Part shown: positions 19,479-30,145 of the stretch, piece after piece
How the letters are laid out: every line of letters begins with the position of its first letter
Numbering within the stretch: the stretch's first letter is position 1
Origin: Acanthosepion esculentum
Taxonomy: Eukaryota; Mollusca; Cephalopoda; Sepiida; Sepiidae
Direction of reading: 5' to 3'
Assembly: GCA_964036315.1 (NCBI GenBank)
Contig: OZ038507.1
Coordinates: 60,739,502 to 60,803,501, forward strand
Length of the DNA stretch: 64,000 nt
The notes under the pieces: generated by a model
What the model saw: the letters and a program-made list of their open reading frames with translations, nothing else
What the model was told of the DNA's origin: nothing
Databases searched by the model: none
Made by a program: the position numbers and the translations under genes

Positions 19479-20338
19479 CAGGGTGTCCATAAAGTTCGTG
19501 TGCACTTTTAAAAAATTATAACTTTATTTGTATTTGCGATAGAAATAATTTGTAAAAAGGATTAGAAAGTAAATCTATATTTTTTAAGGTTTTATTGAAA
19601 TTTTATTTAAGTTTCCACATGTCCTCCATCATTAGCAATAAAAAGGGTAATACGATTTTGCAGTTCACGGAAAACATTTGCCAACTGATTTACAGTAATG
19701 ATTCACATTAGTTATTTCAGCTATACTTAAACTAGGTACATTAAACATTATAACATTTTTCACAGATTATTTCTATCGCAAATACAAATAAAGTTATAAT
19801 GCGACGTTGCCTCGCTCTGTCTTTTTTACAAATACTTTCACGGTAATTGCTCCAAGGAGCTGCTTTCGCTGGTTCCTAGGCCTCATGAATTTAAACGTCC
19901 TACGAGGCTGGCATCCCGTTCCCACCCCTTCACCGTTGAAACTGTTAGATGTAGACGTCTCTTCTACTCCAATAGCTTCATGTCTCGCACATCTCGCCTG
20001 TGGAACTACCTTATTCCTGTTTCCCTGACAAATACAATCTCCAACTATTTAAGTGTAATGTCAATCGACATCTCCAGTTGCCTTGATCTATCCACTTCCC
20101 TTCTCCGCATCCTTTCACCTTTCATTCCTATCTGCTCTCGCTCCAAATCTTCTGTAACCCCCTTGCCTTGATCGATCCACTATCTTTCTCCACATCCTCT
20201 CCTTTACCACTCCTATCTGCTCTTCCTCCAAACCGTCTGTAACCCCTTGCGTGCTAGTGGCTTTCAGCTTTGCTTGGGGTGATAAGCTTAAAAAAAAAAA
20301 AAAATTTTAACGTTCACACGAACTTTATGGACACCCTG
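19479..20338 (-). mobile_element. IS630/mariner-type element, internally deleted, with nested LINE
   Basis: Terminal inverted repeats CAGGGTGTCCATAAAGTTCG at 19479 and its complement at the right end (20315-20338), each bordered by TA (19477-19478 and 20339-20340). The left part encodes on the minus strand LANVFRELQNRITLFIANDG then GHVET, the C-terminus of a DDE_3-type transposase. The catalytic core is missing. A LINE 3' end occupies 19800-20294. A loose copy of the right tip lies at 20376-20393. Confidence 0.85.
19800..20294 (+). mobile_element. LINE 3' end (lineage 1) nested in a DNA transposon
   Basis: Begins inside the FY-YFHG codons, then PRPHEFKRPTRLASRSHPF-like residues across frames, RCRRLFYSNSFMSRTSRLWN, and ISNYLSVMSIDISS. 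The 3' UTR has two partly repeated blocks (CCACATCCTCTCCTTTACC, and an earlier CGCATCCTTTCACCTTTC), the family word GCTTTGCTTGGGGTGA and a 14-base A tail at 20290. It inserted into the transposon at 19479-20338. Nearly the same 5' truncation point is seen at 32800. Confidence 0.85.
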
Positions 20339-20340
20339 TA

Positions 20341-20341
20341 G

Positions 20342-20365
<24 letters not shown>
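20341..20365. repeat. (TA)n microsatellite
   Basis: Short TA array after the transposon. Confidence 0.9.
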
Positions 20366-20373
<8 letters not shown>

Positions 20374-20419
20374 ATTTATGGACACCCTGTATATTTGCTG
20401 GTTGTTGCTTTGTTTTTGT

Positions 20420-20470
20420 TTAGGGGCATATCAATCGGTATGGATTATTTAATGCCGAAATATAAATATT
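20420..20470 (-). repeat. Dispersed repeat E fragment
   Basis: GGGCATATCAATCGGTATGG then ATTATTTAATGCCG, matching 4905-4998 and 10931-11440 in inverse. Confidence 0.45.
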
Positions 20471-20519
20471 TTCTACGCAATTCTATTTTTTGCGGCTGGT
20501 GGGGGGTAATAATGTTTTT

Positions 20520-20830
20520 ATTGATACAGTTAGTCAGTCAGTTATGTGCCATGCGTGACACACGCTTAGGCGATCATGTATCTTTCAGCAACATGACTGA
20601 CGAGGCAGATTTTTTTCCCGCAGTAGGTTACCATTTCTTTCTACGGTAGACCATTCAAGACTATAGAACCCGAACGGTCCTGCTATTTACCCATAGCTGG
20701 TGGGAGAAGATAAGGATGCATAAATTTCCCAAGGGTATAACCACGTAAGTGAATGTATTGGATTCGACTGGAATTCGAACTCGGTCCTCCGATTACTCAA
20801 TCCGAGCCGCTATCCATTACTCCACCGCTT
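20520..20830 (-). mobile_element. tRNA-derived SINE (family B), long form
   Basis: On the minus strand: GTGGAGTAATGGATAGCGGC, CTCGGATTGAGTAATCGGAG and the B-box-like GAGTTCGAATTCC (tRNA-like head), then CTTACGTGGTTATACCC, CCAGCTATGGGTAAATAGCA, and a 3' part with TCTGCCTCGTCAGTCATG and CATGGCACATAACTGACTG. The same complete order is seen at 52900-53195, so this is the full unit of roughly 300 bp. Pol III promoters of this kind drive transcription in active SINEs; both copies are diverged. Confidence 0.8.
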
Positions 20831-20837
20831 TTACTTA

Positions 20838-20995
20838 TACACGTCTTGCTAATTAACCCACAACTAGGTTTAGAAGAGGTGGAGTCATAATTTTCCCAAG
20901 GGTATTGGCTCCTAAGTGAATATAACAAACCCGACTGGAATAAGAACTCGGCTCTCCGACTAACAATTTCGAGCCAATTACCCATTACACCACCC
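20838..20995 (-). mobile_element. tRNA-derived SINE (family B), head and middle
   Basis: Reverse complement gives GGGTGGTGTAATGGGTAATT, GGCTCGAAATTGTTAG and GAGTTCTTATTCC. It sits directly beside the previous copy in the same orientation. The B box is damaged (TTCTTATTCC for TTCGAATTCC). Confidence 0.7.
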
Positions 20996-21004
20996 GCACA
21001 TGCA

Positions 21005-21100
21005 AGTTTGGAAATACCTGGTGCTGTACACCTGTTACTCCCAAGCGTTTACCCATCTAAGTACTAACGAGACTTGATGTTGCTTAACTATTACTGAATA
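21005..21100 (-). pseudogene. 5S-rRNA-like sequence
   Basis: Minus strand 21096-21037 reads AGTTAAGCAACATCAAGTCT then CGTTAGTACTTAGATGGG and CGCTTGGGAG. This follows the internal promoter and 3' half of metazoan 5S rRNA (AGTTAAGCAACATCGGGC, GGTTAGTACTTGGATGGG, CGCCTGGGA). Next to it, in plus orientation, GGAAATACCTGGTGCTGTA copies the 5S 3' end, so the 3' part is inverted. It is either a 5S pseudogene or the head of a 5S-derived SINE. A second example is at 43181-43269. Confidence 0.65.
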
Positions 21101-21149
21101 CGTACAAACATGCATACATGTGCAGGATGCGATGGATAAATTGTTGTCT

Positions 21150-21548
21150 AAATGCCTCAAAAATGACAGTGACATCTTGAAATGCTAAAGAGCAAATGTA
21201 TTCAATAAAATCGCCATTGGCTTCAACCAAGGCCTCCAGACGACTTCGTAAATATCCTGCATCTCTTGTGGACGGTCTCCTTGTTTAAGTTGGTGAATGC
21301 TGCCATAATCCTTGCCTTCAGTTCATCTTTGGTGTTACAAGGAGTTTTGTTGATCTCTCGATCAACTGTGCCTAACGCATAATAATCAACGTGGGATCGC
21401 AAGTCTGGAGAGTTAGGTGGCTAGATGTAAGGGGTGATAGGGTCGCACAAATTGTCTGACAACATTGACTGGGTTCTCCTGCTTGTGTGGCATGGTGCAG
21501 AGTTCTGTAGCCAGATATAATGTCTTACAGCAGCCACCCTCTTGGTGG
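21150..21548 (-). mobile_element. IS630/Tc1-type transposase fragment
   Basis: Minus strand: WLQNSAPCHTSRRTQSMLSD, NLCDPITPYI, a stop where W would be, PPNSPDLRSHVDYYALGTVD, REINKTPCNTKDELKARIMA, AFTNLNKETVHKRCRIF. Standard members read QDSAPCHTS...WPPNSPD-NPLDYY-WG. Here the catalytic Asp before SAPCHTS has become Asn, and the NPLD box reads RSHVD. It is dead. No terminal repeats are visible. Confidence 0.75.
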
Positions 21549-21673
21549 AGTGAATGCCCAACTGACCCTACTATACAGTGCGGTCTACAAAATCAAAAAC
21601 AAACAACATGCATGCGCGAAAGTAAAAATATAAAATGGTGAAAATTTACCTATGTATCTCTCTCCATACATAC

Positions 21674-21785
<112 letters not shown>

Positions 21786-21810
21786 CTTAATATATTGTGT
21801 AATTGTCATC

Positions 21811-21842
21811 TTTGATAATGGCTTATGTAAGCCGAAAGCTTA
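21811..21842 (+). other. Hairpin-GAAA motif
   Basis: TTGATAAT, GGCTT-ATG-TAAGCC stem-loop, then GAAAGC. Same layout as the motifs at 10400, 24707, 45645, 46573 and 46905: an xTGANNA-like box, one free base, a hairpin, GAAA. Confidence 0.5.
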
Positions 21843-21991
21843 GATTGGATTAAAAAATATGTATCAATATTGTGATTTTCTTTCATTGTTTAATGATAAT
21901 GTTATTAAGCTTATCAGACGATATAAAAAGAACTTACATAAAATAAATAGACAACACTTGTCTATATTATTTAATGAAACATGTATGATGA

Positions 21992-22027
<36 letters not shown>

Positions 22028-22075
22028 GAAACATGAAACATATATATATATAATGAAACATATATATATATAATG
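21992..22075. repeat. TA arrays separated by ATGAAACATATATA words
   Basis: Four short TA tracts separated by AATGAAACAT. Confidence 0.85.
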
Positions 22076-22158
22076 CATATTTGGGCAGCAACCTTTCTTT
22101 CAAACTGCAACCTATCTTTAACCCATAAATAATTTACAACCATATTTTTATCACAAAC

Positions 22159-22159
<1 letters not shown>

Positions 22160-22211
<52 letters not shown>
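22160..22211. repeat. (TA)n microsatellite
   Basis: Pure TA tract. Confidence 0.95.
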
Positions 22212-22215
<4 letters not shown>

Positions 22216-22440
22216 ATCCACAGACAGACTGCTTCGCTGTATTACAGCTCATCAGTGTGGCTAGACGTCCGTTTGCTTCTAGCGAAGATCGAAACCCGAC
22301 TCAATTGGCGCCAGTCGAAGATTCTACCACTATGCCGTCGGCGCACGGCAGGGATGAAGATCAATTTAAGCGTATTTATTTTTAGATAAACACGCAGTGA
22401 CTGAGAGGACTCTATATCGCTTTACCGAAGAGTCATGCTA
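22212..22440 (-). mobile_element. tRNA-derived SINE (family C)
   Basis: Minus strand: GTGCGCCGACGGCATAGTGG (A box), TAGAATCTTCGACTGGCGCC, and the B box GGGTTTCGATCTTCG, followed by a body with CACTGATGAGCTGTAATAC. Sister copies are at 32855-33030 and 57245-57470. All three end against a TA array, which is probably the original SINE 3' tail. Confidence 0.8.
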
Positions 22441-22474
22441 TATGAGCTGTAATAGTATGTATGTATATATACAT

Positions 22475-22535
22475 AATTTTTATTGTCCCAAGCGCTTTTG
22501 GTCACTTCTATAGCCATTTTCAAGGGGTTTTGTCT
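22475..22535 (-). other. Hairpin motif of the CTTGAAAATGG type
   Basis: Minus strand: CCTTGAAAATGG, 12 bases, CCAAAAGCGCTTGGG. A related and better paired copy (CCGAAAGCGCTTGG) is at 57925-57975. Confidence 0.4.
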
Positions 22536-22676
22536 CTGATGTTGTTAGTTTTTCCTTATGCTTTGACTGTTACCTTGTAATTCATTTTTATTTTATTTCT
22601 GTTTTTTTTTTTTTTAACTTTTAAGACTCAATTTCCACTGTTAAATACTGTGAGATTGATAGTGGTAGTGACATGT

Positions 22677-22708
<32 letters not shown>

Positions 22709-22729
22709 GAATAAGATGTTATGATTTAT

Positions 22730-23040
22730 ATAGAATTCTTATGTTTTCGACCAGAATTTTTACTACTGGTTCTTGTAAATTATTTTTAAAACCAGTGCTC
22801 GATACACAGTAGAGCGCAATGATATAATACATGCATATTTGAAAACATGTATTCATCGCGACACAGAAATTACCTTGTTTCGGAACCAAAACCTAAACCT
22901 TAAATTTAACTTAAAATTAAAGTTTTTGCTCCATTCTCAAGCGATGTTGATAACTTTCGAAAAAAAAGTCTCACGTTTACGTTTAGATACGCTTCGAGCA
23001 GATATGAACGTTCGAGAGAAATCATAGAAAACTTTAATTT
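22730..23040. other. Sequence weakly shared with 49880-50130
   Basis: CAGTGCTCGATACACAGTAGAGC here and CAGTGCTCAATACACA-AGTAGAGCC there, then looser matches (CATGT/CTCAAGCGA). Nature unknown. Confidence 0.35.
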
Positions 23041-23061
23041 AAAAGCAGTAAAATTGAACTG

Positions 23062-23215
23062 TAGCTAAATTGGTGTAGTGCGTCAGGCAATGTGATGCTT
23101 CCGTATAGGATACAGGTTCGATTCCTGTCGGAGAACGCAAATTTTCTATGAAATTTCTCGGTCGTTCAGGCCGGTAAATGTTGTTAATACTGTTTATTAT
23201 AAACAGAGCATTTAC
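23062..23215 (+). mobile_element. tRNA-derived SINE (family G)
   Basis: TAGCTAAATTGGTGTAGTGC (A box side) and ACAGGTTCGATTCCTGTC (B box), then TTTCTATGAAATTTCTCGG and GTTCAGGCCGGTAAATGTTG. Copies at 60165-60313 (minus) and 60385-60540 (plus). The head would fold as a tRNA-like arm, but the acceptor stem is not complementary, so this is a SINE and not a tRNA gene. Confidence 0.75.
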
Positions 23216-23272
23216 TTAAATATATGTGTATATATAAATAACGTATAACAAGAAAAATATATTAAATATGCA

Positions 23273-23276
23273 TATA

Positions 23277-23330
<54 letters not shown>
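23273..23330. repeat. (TA)n microsatellite
   Basis: TA tract with one CA interruption. Confidence 0.95.
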
Positions 23331-23335
<5 letters not shown>

Positions 23336-23443
23336 ATAAGCTCTACTTCTGTATGGAGCACTGTCTTTTTAAAAATAAAAGCAAAAATACTAAGGAACTC
23401 CGCATTATTTACCTAACGTGTTCTTTTCTATTTTTCTGCATAC

Positions 23444-23585
<142 letters not shown>

Positions 23586-23769
23586 GAGAGTGTATTTAAA
23601 ATTTCAGATAAAGTGAATTCCACACTTATTAAAAAAGAAACTAACTTACTTAGAAAAAAATTCTTTAAAGTGTCGTTATCGAATTTGAACAAAATATAAA
23701 TCTGTGTCCCAGATTCTTCCCAATATCCCCTTTAATAAAAGAATTACTACTATCCGAAAACAAAATACA

Positions 23770-23955
23770 TTATATTATATATATATTATATATTATATTA
23801 TATGTATATTATATGTATATTATATTATATGTATATTATATTATATTATACATTATATATATTATATATACATTATATTATATATTATACATATATTAGA
23901 TATATTATATTATATTATATATATTATATATATGCATTATATTATACATTATTCG
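23770..23955. repeat. TATTA/TATAT-rich AT repeat
   Basis: Irregular ATTATAT and TATGTATAT words; no unit longer than about 15 bases is constant. Confidence 0.8.
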
Positions 23956-24068
23956 AAGCCAAAATACATAATGAAAAGAATTGAAAGTAAACGGTTAAAT
24001 CCATAACCTCATATTATTCAAAATATATAACACAGAAATCAATCCCAATCTAATTTAATTTAAATACT

Positions 24069-24185
<117 letters not shown>

Positions 24186-24355
24186 TACTCACTTTCGTTT
24201 ATTTGGCATTGAATTGTAACACGTCATGTCTACGAACTTGCCTGACCTTTCCGCTAACCTGATGAATATGCATTAGCACTCCTATACCAAAATTGAAAAA
24301 CCAATAACATTAACATCCTTGCCCTTGTATATAAATACTTAAAATTCTTACATTT

Positions 24356-24395
24356 GACTTGATAAAGCCCCTCAGAAGACGAAACGCGTCGGCTA
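24356..24395 (+). other. Motif TTGATAAAG...GACGAAACGCGTCGG
   Basis: Same pattern as 54846-54882 (TTGATAAAAAG...GCGAAACGCGTTGG). GACG pairs with CGTC across GAAACG. Confidence 0.4.
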
Positions 24396-24419
24396 AGTCA
24401 AGTTTTCCTTTTGTCTTTA

Positions 24420-24420
<1 letters not shown>

Positions 24421-24497
<77 letters not shown>
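24421..24497. repeat. (TA)n microsatellite
   Basis: Pure TA tract. Confidence 0.95.
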
Positions 24498-24500
<3 letters not shown>

Positions 24501-24532
24501 AAAGAGGTTATAGTAGTTCCAACGAGAGAAAA

Positions 24533-24840
24533 TGTGTATAATAAAAAGAAGAGAGAAACCGCAAACGTTTTTGGTTTTAATGTGTTTTTTTGGGGGGGGG
24601 TCACTAACACATCAAAAAGAGAATGTCTAATATCGAGAATATTTAACATCGAAAAACATATGAAAATTAATTCCTATTAATAATATGTGGAAATACCCAC
24701 TCTTTGCCTGATGAAGAACGTGAGATCAGAAACATGTGTAGCAAAATTATAGAAAATACAGCATAATATGTTTTTTAAAAAATCCATATTATAACCAAAA
24801 ACGTTTGCGGTTTCTCTCTCCTGCTTCTTATTATACACAC
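24533..24840. repeat. Inverted-repeat unit around a CTGATGA...GAAAC motif
   Basis: Left arm 24533-24578 (GAGAGAAACCGCAAACGTTT) is inverted at 24792-24838 (AAACGTTTGCGGTTTCTCTC). Both arms border TA arrays. The interior has CCTGATGAAGAACGTGAGAT then CAGAAACATG at 24707-24736. No protein is visible. This may be a derivative of a Penelope-like element's terminal repeats; that is inference. Confidence 0.6.
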
Positions 24841-24844
24841 ACAC

Positions 24845-24847
<3 letters not shown>

Positions 24848-24918
<71 letters not shown>
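24848..24918. repeat. (TA)n microsatellite
   Basis: Pure TA tract after a short AC run. Confidence 0.95.
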
Positions 24919-24922
<4 letters not shown>

Positions 24923-24934
24923 TGAACATAGAAG

Positions 24935-25092
24935 TCAACACTTAGAGGCGACAGTCTGTTTCATGCTAGATGAAATCGTCAGACGACGAGTGGTGTTATT
25001 TTTCTCGGCTATTTATATATACGGGTCAGTGGTGCATTGTGGGTAGTCTATTTTGGCAGATATTTTACCGGAAGTCGTTTATTTGTTCATTT
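24935..25092 (-). repeat. Dispersed repeat H, copy 1
   Basis: Reverse complement of 56270-56445: shares GACAGTCTGTTTCATGCTAG, ATATACGGGTCAGTGGTGCA and TTACCGGAAGTCGTTTATTT. Contains, on the minus strand, a CTGACGA box, a damaged hairpin and GAAACAGACT. A third partial copy is at 46571-46640. Confidence 0.7.
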
Positions 25093-25183
25093 GTTCTATG
25101 TTCACTTTTATAATTACACACGCTCTATCTCTGATATTGAGCACTTTATCCCATAAATATAGCACACTTTAAGACTATATTTC

Positions 25184-25187
<4 letters not shown>

Positions 25188-25256
<69 letters not shown>
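25188..25256. repeat. (TA)n microsatellite
   Basis: Pure TA tract. Confidence 0.95.
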
Positions 25257-25259
<3 letters not shown>

Positions 25260-25797
25260 TGTTTTTTCCAAATAACAAGAATCACATTGATTGAAGATTT
25301 CCCACAGTAACAAGAAGTCAAATGGGTAACACCTGTAACTATAAGTGAAAATAATTATATAATCAAGATGTTGACTTTCACACAACTGAAAAAAAAAAAA
25401 AAAAAGGTTTGACAGGAAACTCCCATCAGTACTTGAAAGAACGATAACACTGGACTTGAGAACTCTAATTTCCTGAAATCTTTTTTTTAATAAAATACTT
25501 TATAAGTTTCAACCGACATTACCGCTGACTTTTCGGTCAATGAATGCCAAATGTTTCCTGTATAGAAACGGCTATTCTCAACATTACCATCCCGATTTTT
25601 GCTTGTTTAGTCCGGATTCATTTCCGTATTCCCGTTCCGAGTAGCACTTCAGTAGATTCTTCCATAACTTAGGCGTAGATTCTGTCACCAATGTTTAGGA
25701 AAATTGTTACATGATTATTAACAGACAAACCTATTATCATTTCGTTGCTACGGAGAATGAGATAAGAACTTTGTAGACATGACGAAACCAACTTTTT
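25260..25797. other. Unassigned sequence
   Basis: Mixed sequence with one A tract (25388-25405); nothing recognised. Confidence 0.5.
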
Positions 25798-26445
25798 TTT
25801 TTATCATTTCACCCTCAGCAAAGTGATAATGTCATTAAGACGCAAGGGGTTACTGGGAGTGAAAGAGAATGAAAGGATATTAGTGAGGAGAAAGGACAAT
25901 AAAAGAACAGGTTCAGGAAGGAAGAAGATGGCAATGTTGCCACTAAGACGCAAGGGTTTACTGGGAGTGAAAGTGAATGAGAATACTTTAGTGAGGAGAA
26001 AGGACAATAAATGAACAGGTTTCATGAAGACAGAAGATGGCGATAATGCCACTAAGACGCTAGGGTTTACTGGGAGTGAAAGTGAATGAGAATACTTTAG
26101 TGAGGAGAAAGGACAATAAATGAACAGGTTTCATGAAGACAGAAGATGGCGATAATGCCACTAAGACGCTAGGGTTTACTGGGAGTGAAAGTGAATGAGA
26201 ATACTTTAGTGAGGAGAAAGGACAATAAAAGAACAGGTTTCATGAAGACAGAAGATGGCGATAATGCCACTAAGACACAAGGGGTTACACGGTGTGAAAG
26301 AGAATGAGAAGACTTTAGTGAGGAGAAAGAACAATAAAAGAAAAGTTTTAAGGAAGACAGAAGATGGCGATAATGTCACTAAGACGCAATGGGTTACTGG
26401 CAGTGAAAGAGAATGAGAAGACTTTACTGGGGAGAAAGGGCGTTT
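25798..26445 (-). repeat. 109-bp tandem repeat, six units, from a LINE 3' UTR
   Basis: The word CACTAAGACGC (first unit CATTAAGACGC) starts at 25832, 25941, 26050, 26159, 26268 and 26377, exactly 109 bases apart each time. Each unit also has GTTACTGGGAGTGAAAG, GAGAATG and GGAGAAAGGACAATAAA. On the minus strand the unit is the lineage 1 LINE 3' UTR, including the CTTGCGTCTTAGTGGC word and its transition to coding sequence. The ends of the array are less conserved. Confidence 0.93.
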
Positions 26446-26659
26446 AAGCAAGAAATATTCCATTTCGTGAAATACATCAGTTTGAGGCTTTGCCACACAT
26501 CATCAGTGATGTTTTTAGCCGAGGGGTTTCTTGTCTTTGAACATCATACCTCCTCTCCACGGTGACCCAGCCGATACTGATTGGGTATCGACTTGTGTGC
26601 CATCCGTCAGCTACAAGTTTCCTCATTTTTAATCACACCTTGCAATCTAGGCAATTTAT
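26446..26659. other. Unassigned sequence
   Basis: Contains CACATCATCAGTGATG, a short palindrome at about 26496-26511; otherwise nothing recognised. Confidence 0.5.
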
Positions 26660-27045
26660 AGTCCAATCACGGATATGAATATATATAAATACTTTCATGG
26701 TAATCGTTCGGATGTGCTTTTAGAATTTAAGCACAGTACTAGTCTGGCGTCGTGATCTCATCAATTTAAAGTTGTGCCGGCTAGATGTAACCGTAAATTC
26801 TACATTAATAGTTTCTTTTCTCACACTTCTCGCTTGTGGAACTTCCTTCCGGCTCCATGCGTTCCATCTAAATTTAATCTGCAAAAAGTTAAATGTAATG
26901 CCGATCGCTGTCTACTATCCGCCTGGTTACTCTTCCTCTGTTCTCGCTTCTTAGCAATGTTCCTGTTTCAAACTATTCCACACCCAGTAACTCCTTCCGT
27001 CTCGGTGGCTTTGCGGCCTTGCTTGAGGTGAACTCGATTAAAAAA
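26660..27045 (+). mobile_element. LINE 3' end (lineage 1)
   Basis: AATACTTTCATGGTAATCGT marks the YFHGN codons; the frame 26774-27031 reads MPARCNRKFYINSFFSHTSR, LWNFLPAPCVPSKFNLQKVK. The UTR has CTCGGTGGCTTTGCGGCCTT and GCTTGAGGTGA and a ten-base A tail at 27038. 5'-truncated. Confidence 0.8.
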
Positions 27046-27049
27046 AAAA

Positions 27050-27540
27050 GGATGTGACTAAAGTCGAGATGCCAATTCAAGACTGCTAACATTGCAGATT
27101 CTTCGTATTTTATAAAGAATGTCTAAATACATAGCAGAAGCATCAGACCATATGTAGCAGTAATACTCAATGCATGGACGAATGGTAGACTTATAAATGT
27201 GTAAGATTGTCTAGTGCAACACAGTGCCATGAAATATCTTTCTTAGTCGTAGATCTAACAATATAAACAGACTGAGATAGATAGATAGATAGATATGAAT
27301 ATGCTTAGATATGAACAGAATGAGATAGATAGAAAGATAGATAGTGACTAAAGTCGAGATGCCAATCAAGGACTGCTAACATTGCAGATTCTTTTTATTT
27401 TATCAGGAACCTCTAAAGACATAACAATAGCACCAGACTACATGTGACAGCAATATTCAAAGCATAGACCAATGGTAGATTTGTAAATGTTTAAGATATG
27501 ATTCTGGCGAGAAAAATTGTCTAACAAGACAAAGTGAACC
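27050..27540 (-). mobile_element. LINE fragments duplicated around a GATA array
   Basis: GTGACTAAAGTCGAGATGCC and GACTGCTAACATTGCAGATT occur at 27054 and again at 27346, each followed by about 180 bases of matching sequence. On the minus strand this is the thumb region of lineage 1 (compare 29167-29415: RICNVIGPALSSRLQSLSH). A (GATA)n tract (27272-27345) lies between. Confidence 0.65.
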
Positions 27541-27547
27541 AATTTTC

Positions 27548-27550
<3 letters not shown>

Positions 27551-27622
<72 letters not shown>
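27551..27622. repeat. (CT)n(TA)n microsatellite
   Basis: CT tract followed by TA tract; mirror of 9811-9895. Confidence 0.95.
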
Positions 27623-27625
<3 letters not shown>

Positions 27626-27965
27626 TGGACTCTCCCGTCGTATTCGACGTATGAAGGTCAAGCAGCTCAGTTCCGAGAAAACGACAGCCAGACACCTGCA
27701 CATATGATTTGATTATAATGGTGAAGAGTTTCTGCAGAACCAACCATACTTTTGAAGAACCGAATTGGTGCACCATGTGTCACAAGATCCCCAAACGACA
27801 CTCTGCAGACCGGTTACCATCCAACCCAGCAGTTGGAGGGGGGGGGTAGAAGTAGAGGATTCATACCTTTCCCAAGGGTATTAGCACGTAAGTGAATATA
27901 ATGGATTCGACTGGAATTCGAAATTGGCTCTCCGATTCCTCAATCCGAGCCTCTATTCATTACTC

Positions 27966-27975
<10 letters not shown>
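27623..27975 (-). mobile_element. tRNA-derived SINE (family B) with body, inverse of 9896-10240
   Basis: CTGGACTCTCCCGTCGTATT through CAACCCAGCAGTTGG and CCTTTCCCAAGGGTATTAG to CCGATTCCTCAATCCGAGCC mirrors the copy at 9896-10240 over its whole length. The two copies share both flanking microsatellite types. Confidence 0.8.

Positions 27976-28054
<79 letters not shown>
27968..28054. repeat. (CT)n(TA)n microsatellite
   Basis: CT tract then TA tract; follows the SINE head. Confidence 0.95.
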
Positions 28055-28058
<4 letters not shown>

Positions 28059-28159
28059 ATAGGATGTAATTATTTTTATTCATACTTGATGAGTTTTCAT
28101 GTTAATACACTGATGGCTTAATATATATTATATATATGTAATATATATAATAATTATAT

Positions 28160-28375
28160 AATAATAATAAATATGTAAAATAGATTCTGGCAAGAAAATT
28201 TTTCTAGAACGACACAGTGAACCAACTGTCCTAGCAGTAGATCTAGCCATTGATTAGTTTCGTATCCAAAGCGTAAATGATGCAATTTCTTAAGAATTAA
28301 TGAATATATATATATATTATATAATAATAATAAATATGTAAAATAGATTCTGGCAAGAAAATTTGTCTAGAACGA
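28160..28375 (-). mobile_element. LINE fragment duplicated with AATAAT
   Basis: AAATATGTAAAATAGATTCT then GGCAAGAAAATTT occurs at 28170 and 28332. On the minus strand, ESILHNLP-like codons of lineage 1. Both are preceded by AATAATAA. Confidence 0.55.
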
Positions 28376-28745
28376 AACGGAAAATATTAGCCCAAGAAAG
28401 CTCAACAAATCACTCTCCTGGAGGTTAGCATCAGCCATACTGATAGAAGGCAAAAAGGGTATTCGCAGATGATTAATAGAGAACAATTTCATTTTTGAGG
28501 CGTTAAAATTAACAAACCATTCATTGCCCCAGTTATTGATTGAATGTAAGTCATTTTTGAGATCAGCTGCCAATTTGACTTTATCGAATCGATTAGACTT
28601 ACTATTAAAACAGGAGTAAATAGTTGTGTCATCATCATGGACGGAATATTGACTTATGAATGCGTCAGATAGATTCTGGCGATAGAAATTGTCTACCATG
28701 ACACAGTGACCAACTTTCCTAGCGGCAGACCTAGCAGTTGATTCA
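28376..28745 (-). mobile_element. LINE reverse transcriptase palm (lineage 1)
   Basis: Minus-strand frame 28699-28367: VDNFYRQNLSDAFISQYSVH then DDDTTIYSCFNSKSNRFDKV, KLAADLKNDLHSINNWGNEW, FVNFNASKMKLFSINH and ISMADANLQESDLLSFLGL. The catalytic YADD box appears as HDDD, followed by TTIY. This is motif C to D of a jockey/CR1-type reverse transcriptase. It is the only clean palm in the window for this lineage, but no start or upstream fingers are joined to it. Confidence 0.8.
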
Positions 28746-28959
28746 ATAAATAATAAAAATAAATTGATTCAATAAATTAACATATATATTTACATATACA
28801 GTGGTATAGCTAGAGAGGTAGTACTGAGGGTGTGTTCTGGCCAGGGCAGTACTTTTATGGGGGGGGCGGTACTTTTGTGTCTGCTGTTGGCTATAATCCT
28901 GTACAGGCTGTGTTGAACTGAGAATGATCTTTTCGATTTTGAGCAACTTAAACTATGGC

Positions 28960-29392
28960 ATATACATTCGTCGCATAGAAGGAAGAATAGAATTTCATAA
29001 GCGAGAAGCGCGAAAGAGGAAACCTTTAACATAGAACTTACGGTTACCTCTAACTATTGCAACTGTAAAATGATGAGACCTAACTGTCAGTCTAGTACTG
29101 CACTTAAATTCATAAAGATGAGGTACCATAGAGGAAAGCTTACCAGAACAATTACAATGAAAATATTTATTGAAAATGCACAGGGGAAACTACGTTATCG
29201 CGGTGGGAAAGTGACTGGAGCCGAGATGACAGGGCAGGACCAATAACATTGCAGATTCTTTGGGTTAAGTCATGAATCTCTAAATATATAGCAGGGGCAC
29301 CAGACCAGATGGGACAGCAATATTCAATGAATGAACGAATTATCGACCTATAAATGAAAAAAATAGCACGATCCAGAGAACCAATTTTCCTC

Positions 29393-29400
<8 letters not shown>
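28960..29400 (-). mobile_element. LINE reverse transcriptase thumb and C-terminus (lineage 1)
   Basis: Minus strand from 29400: GSLDRAIFFIYRSIIRSFIE, YCCPIWSGAPAIYLEIHDLT, QRICNVIGPALSSRLQSLSH, then after a frameshift NLSAVLD and EVTVSSMLKVSSFALLAYEI. It lies upstream of a palm (28376-28745) in reading direction, the reverse of the natural order, so the two are separate insertions. Confidence 0.75.
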
Positions 29401-30043
<643 letters not shown>

Positions 30044-30128
<85 letters not shown>

Positions 30129-30145
30129 TATAAATATATATATAT
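30044..30145. repeat. (AC)n(TA)n microsatellite
   Basis: AC tract then TA tract. Confidence 0.95.

Noticed and set aside
23062..23140. tRNA gene
   Set aside because: A and B boxes are visible, but the ends do not pair as an acceptor stem and the sequence continues into a repeated SINE body also present at 60165 and 60385.
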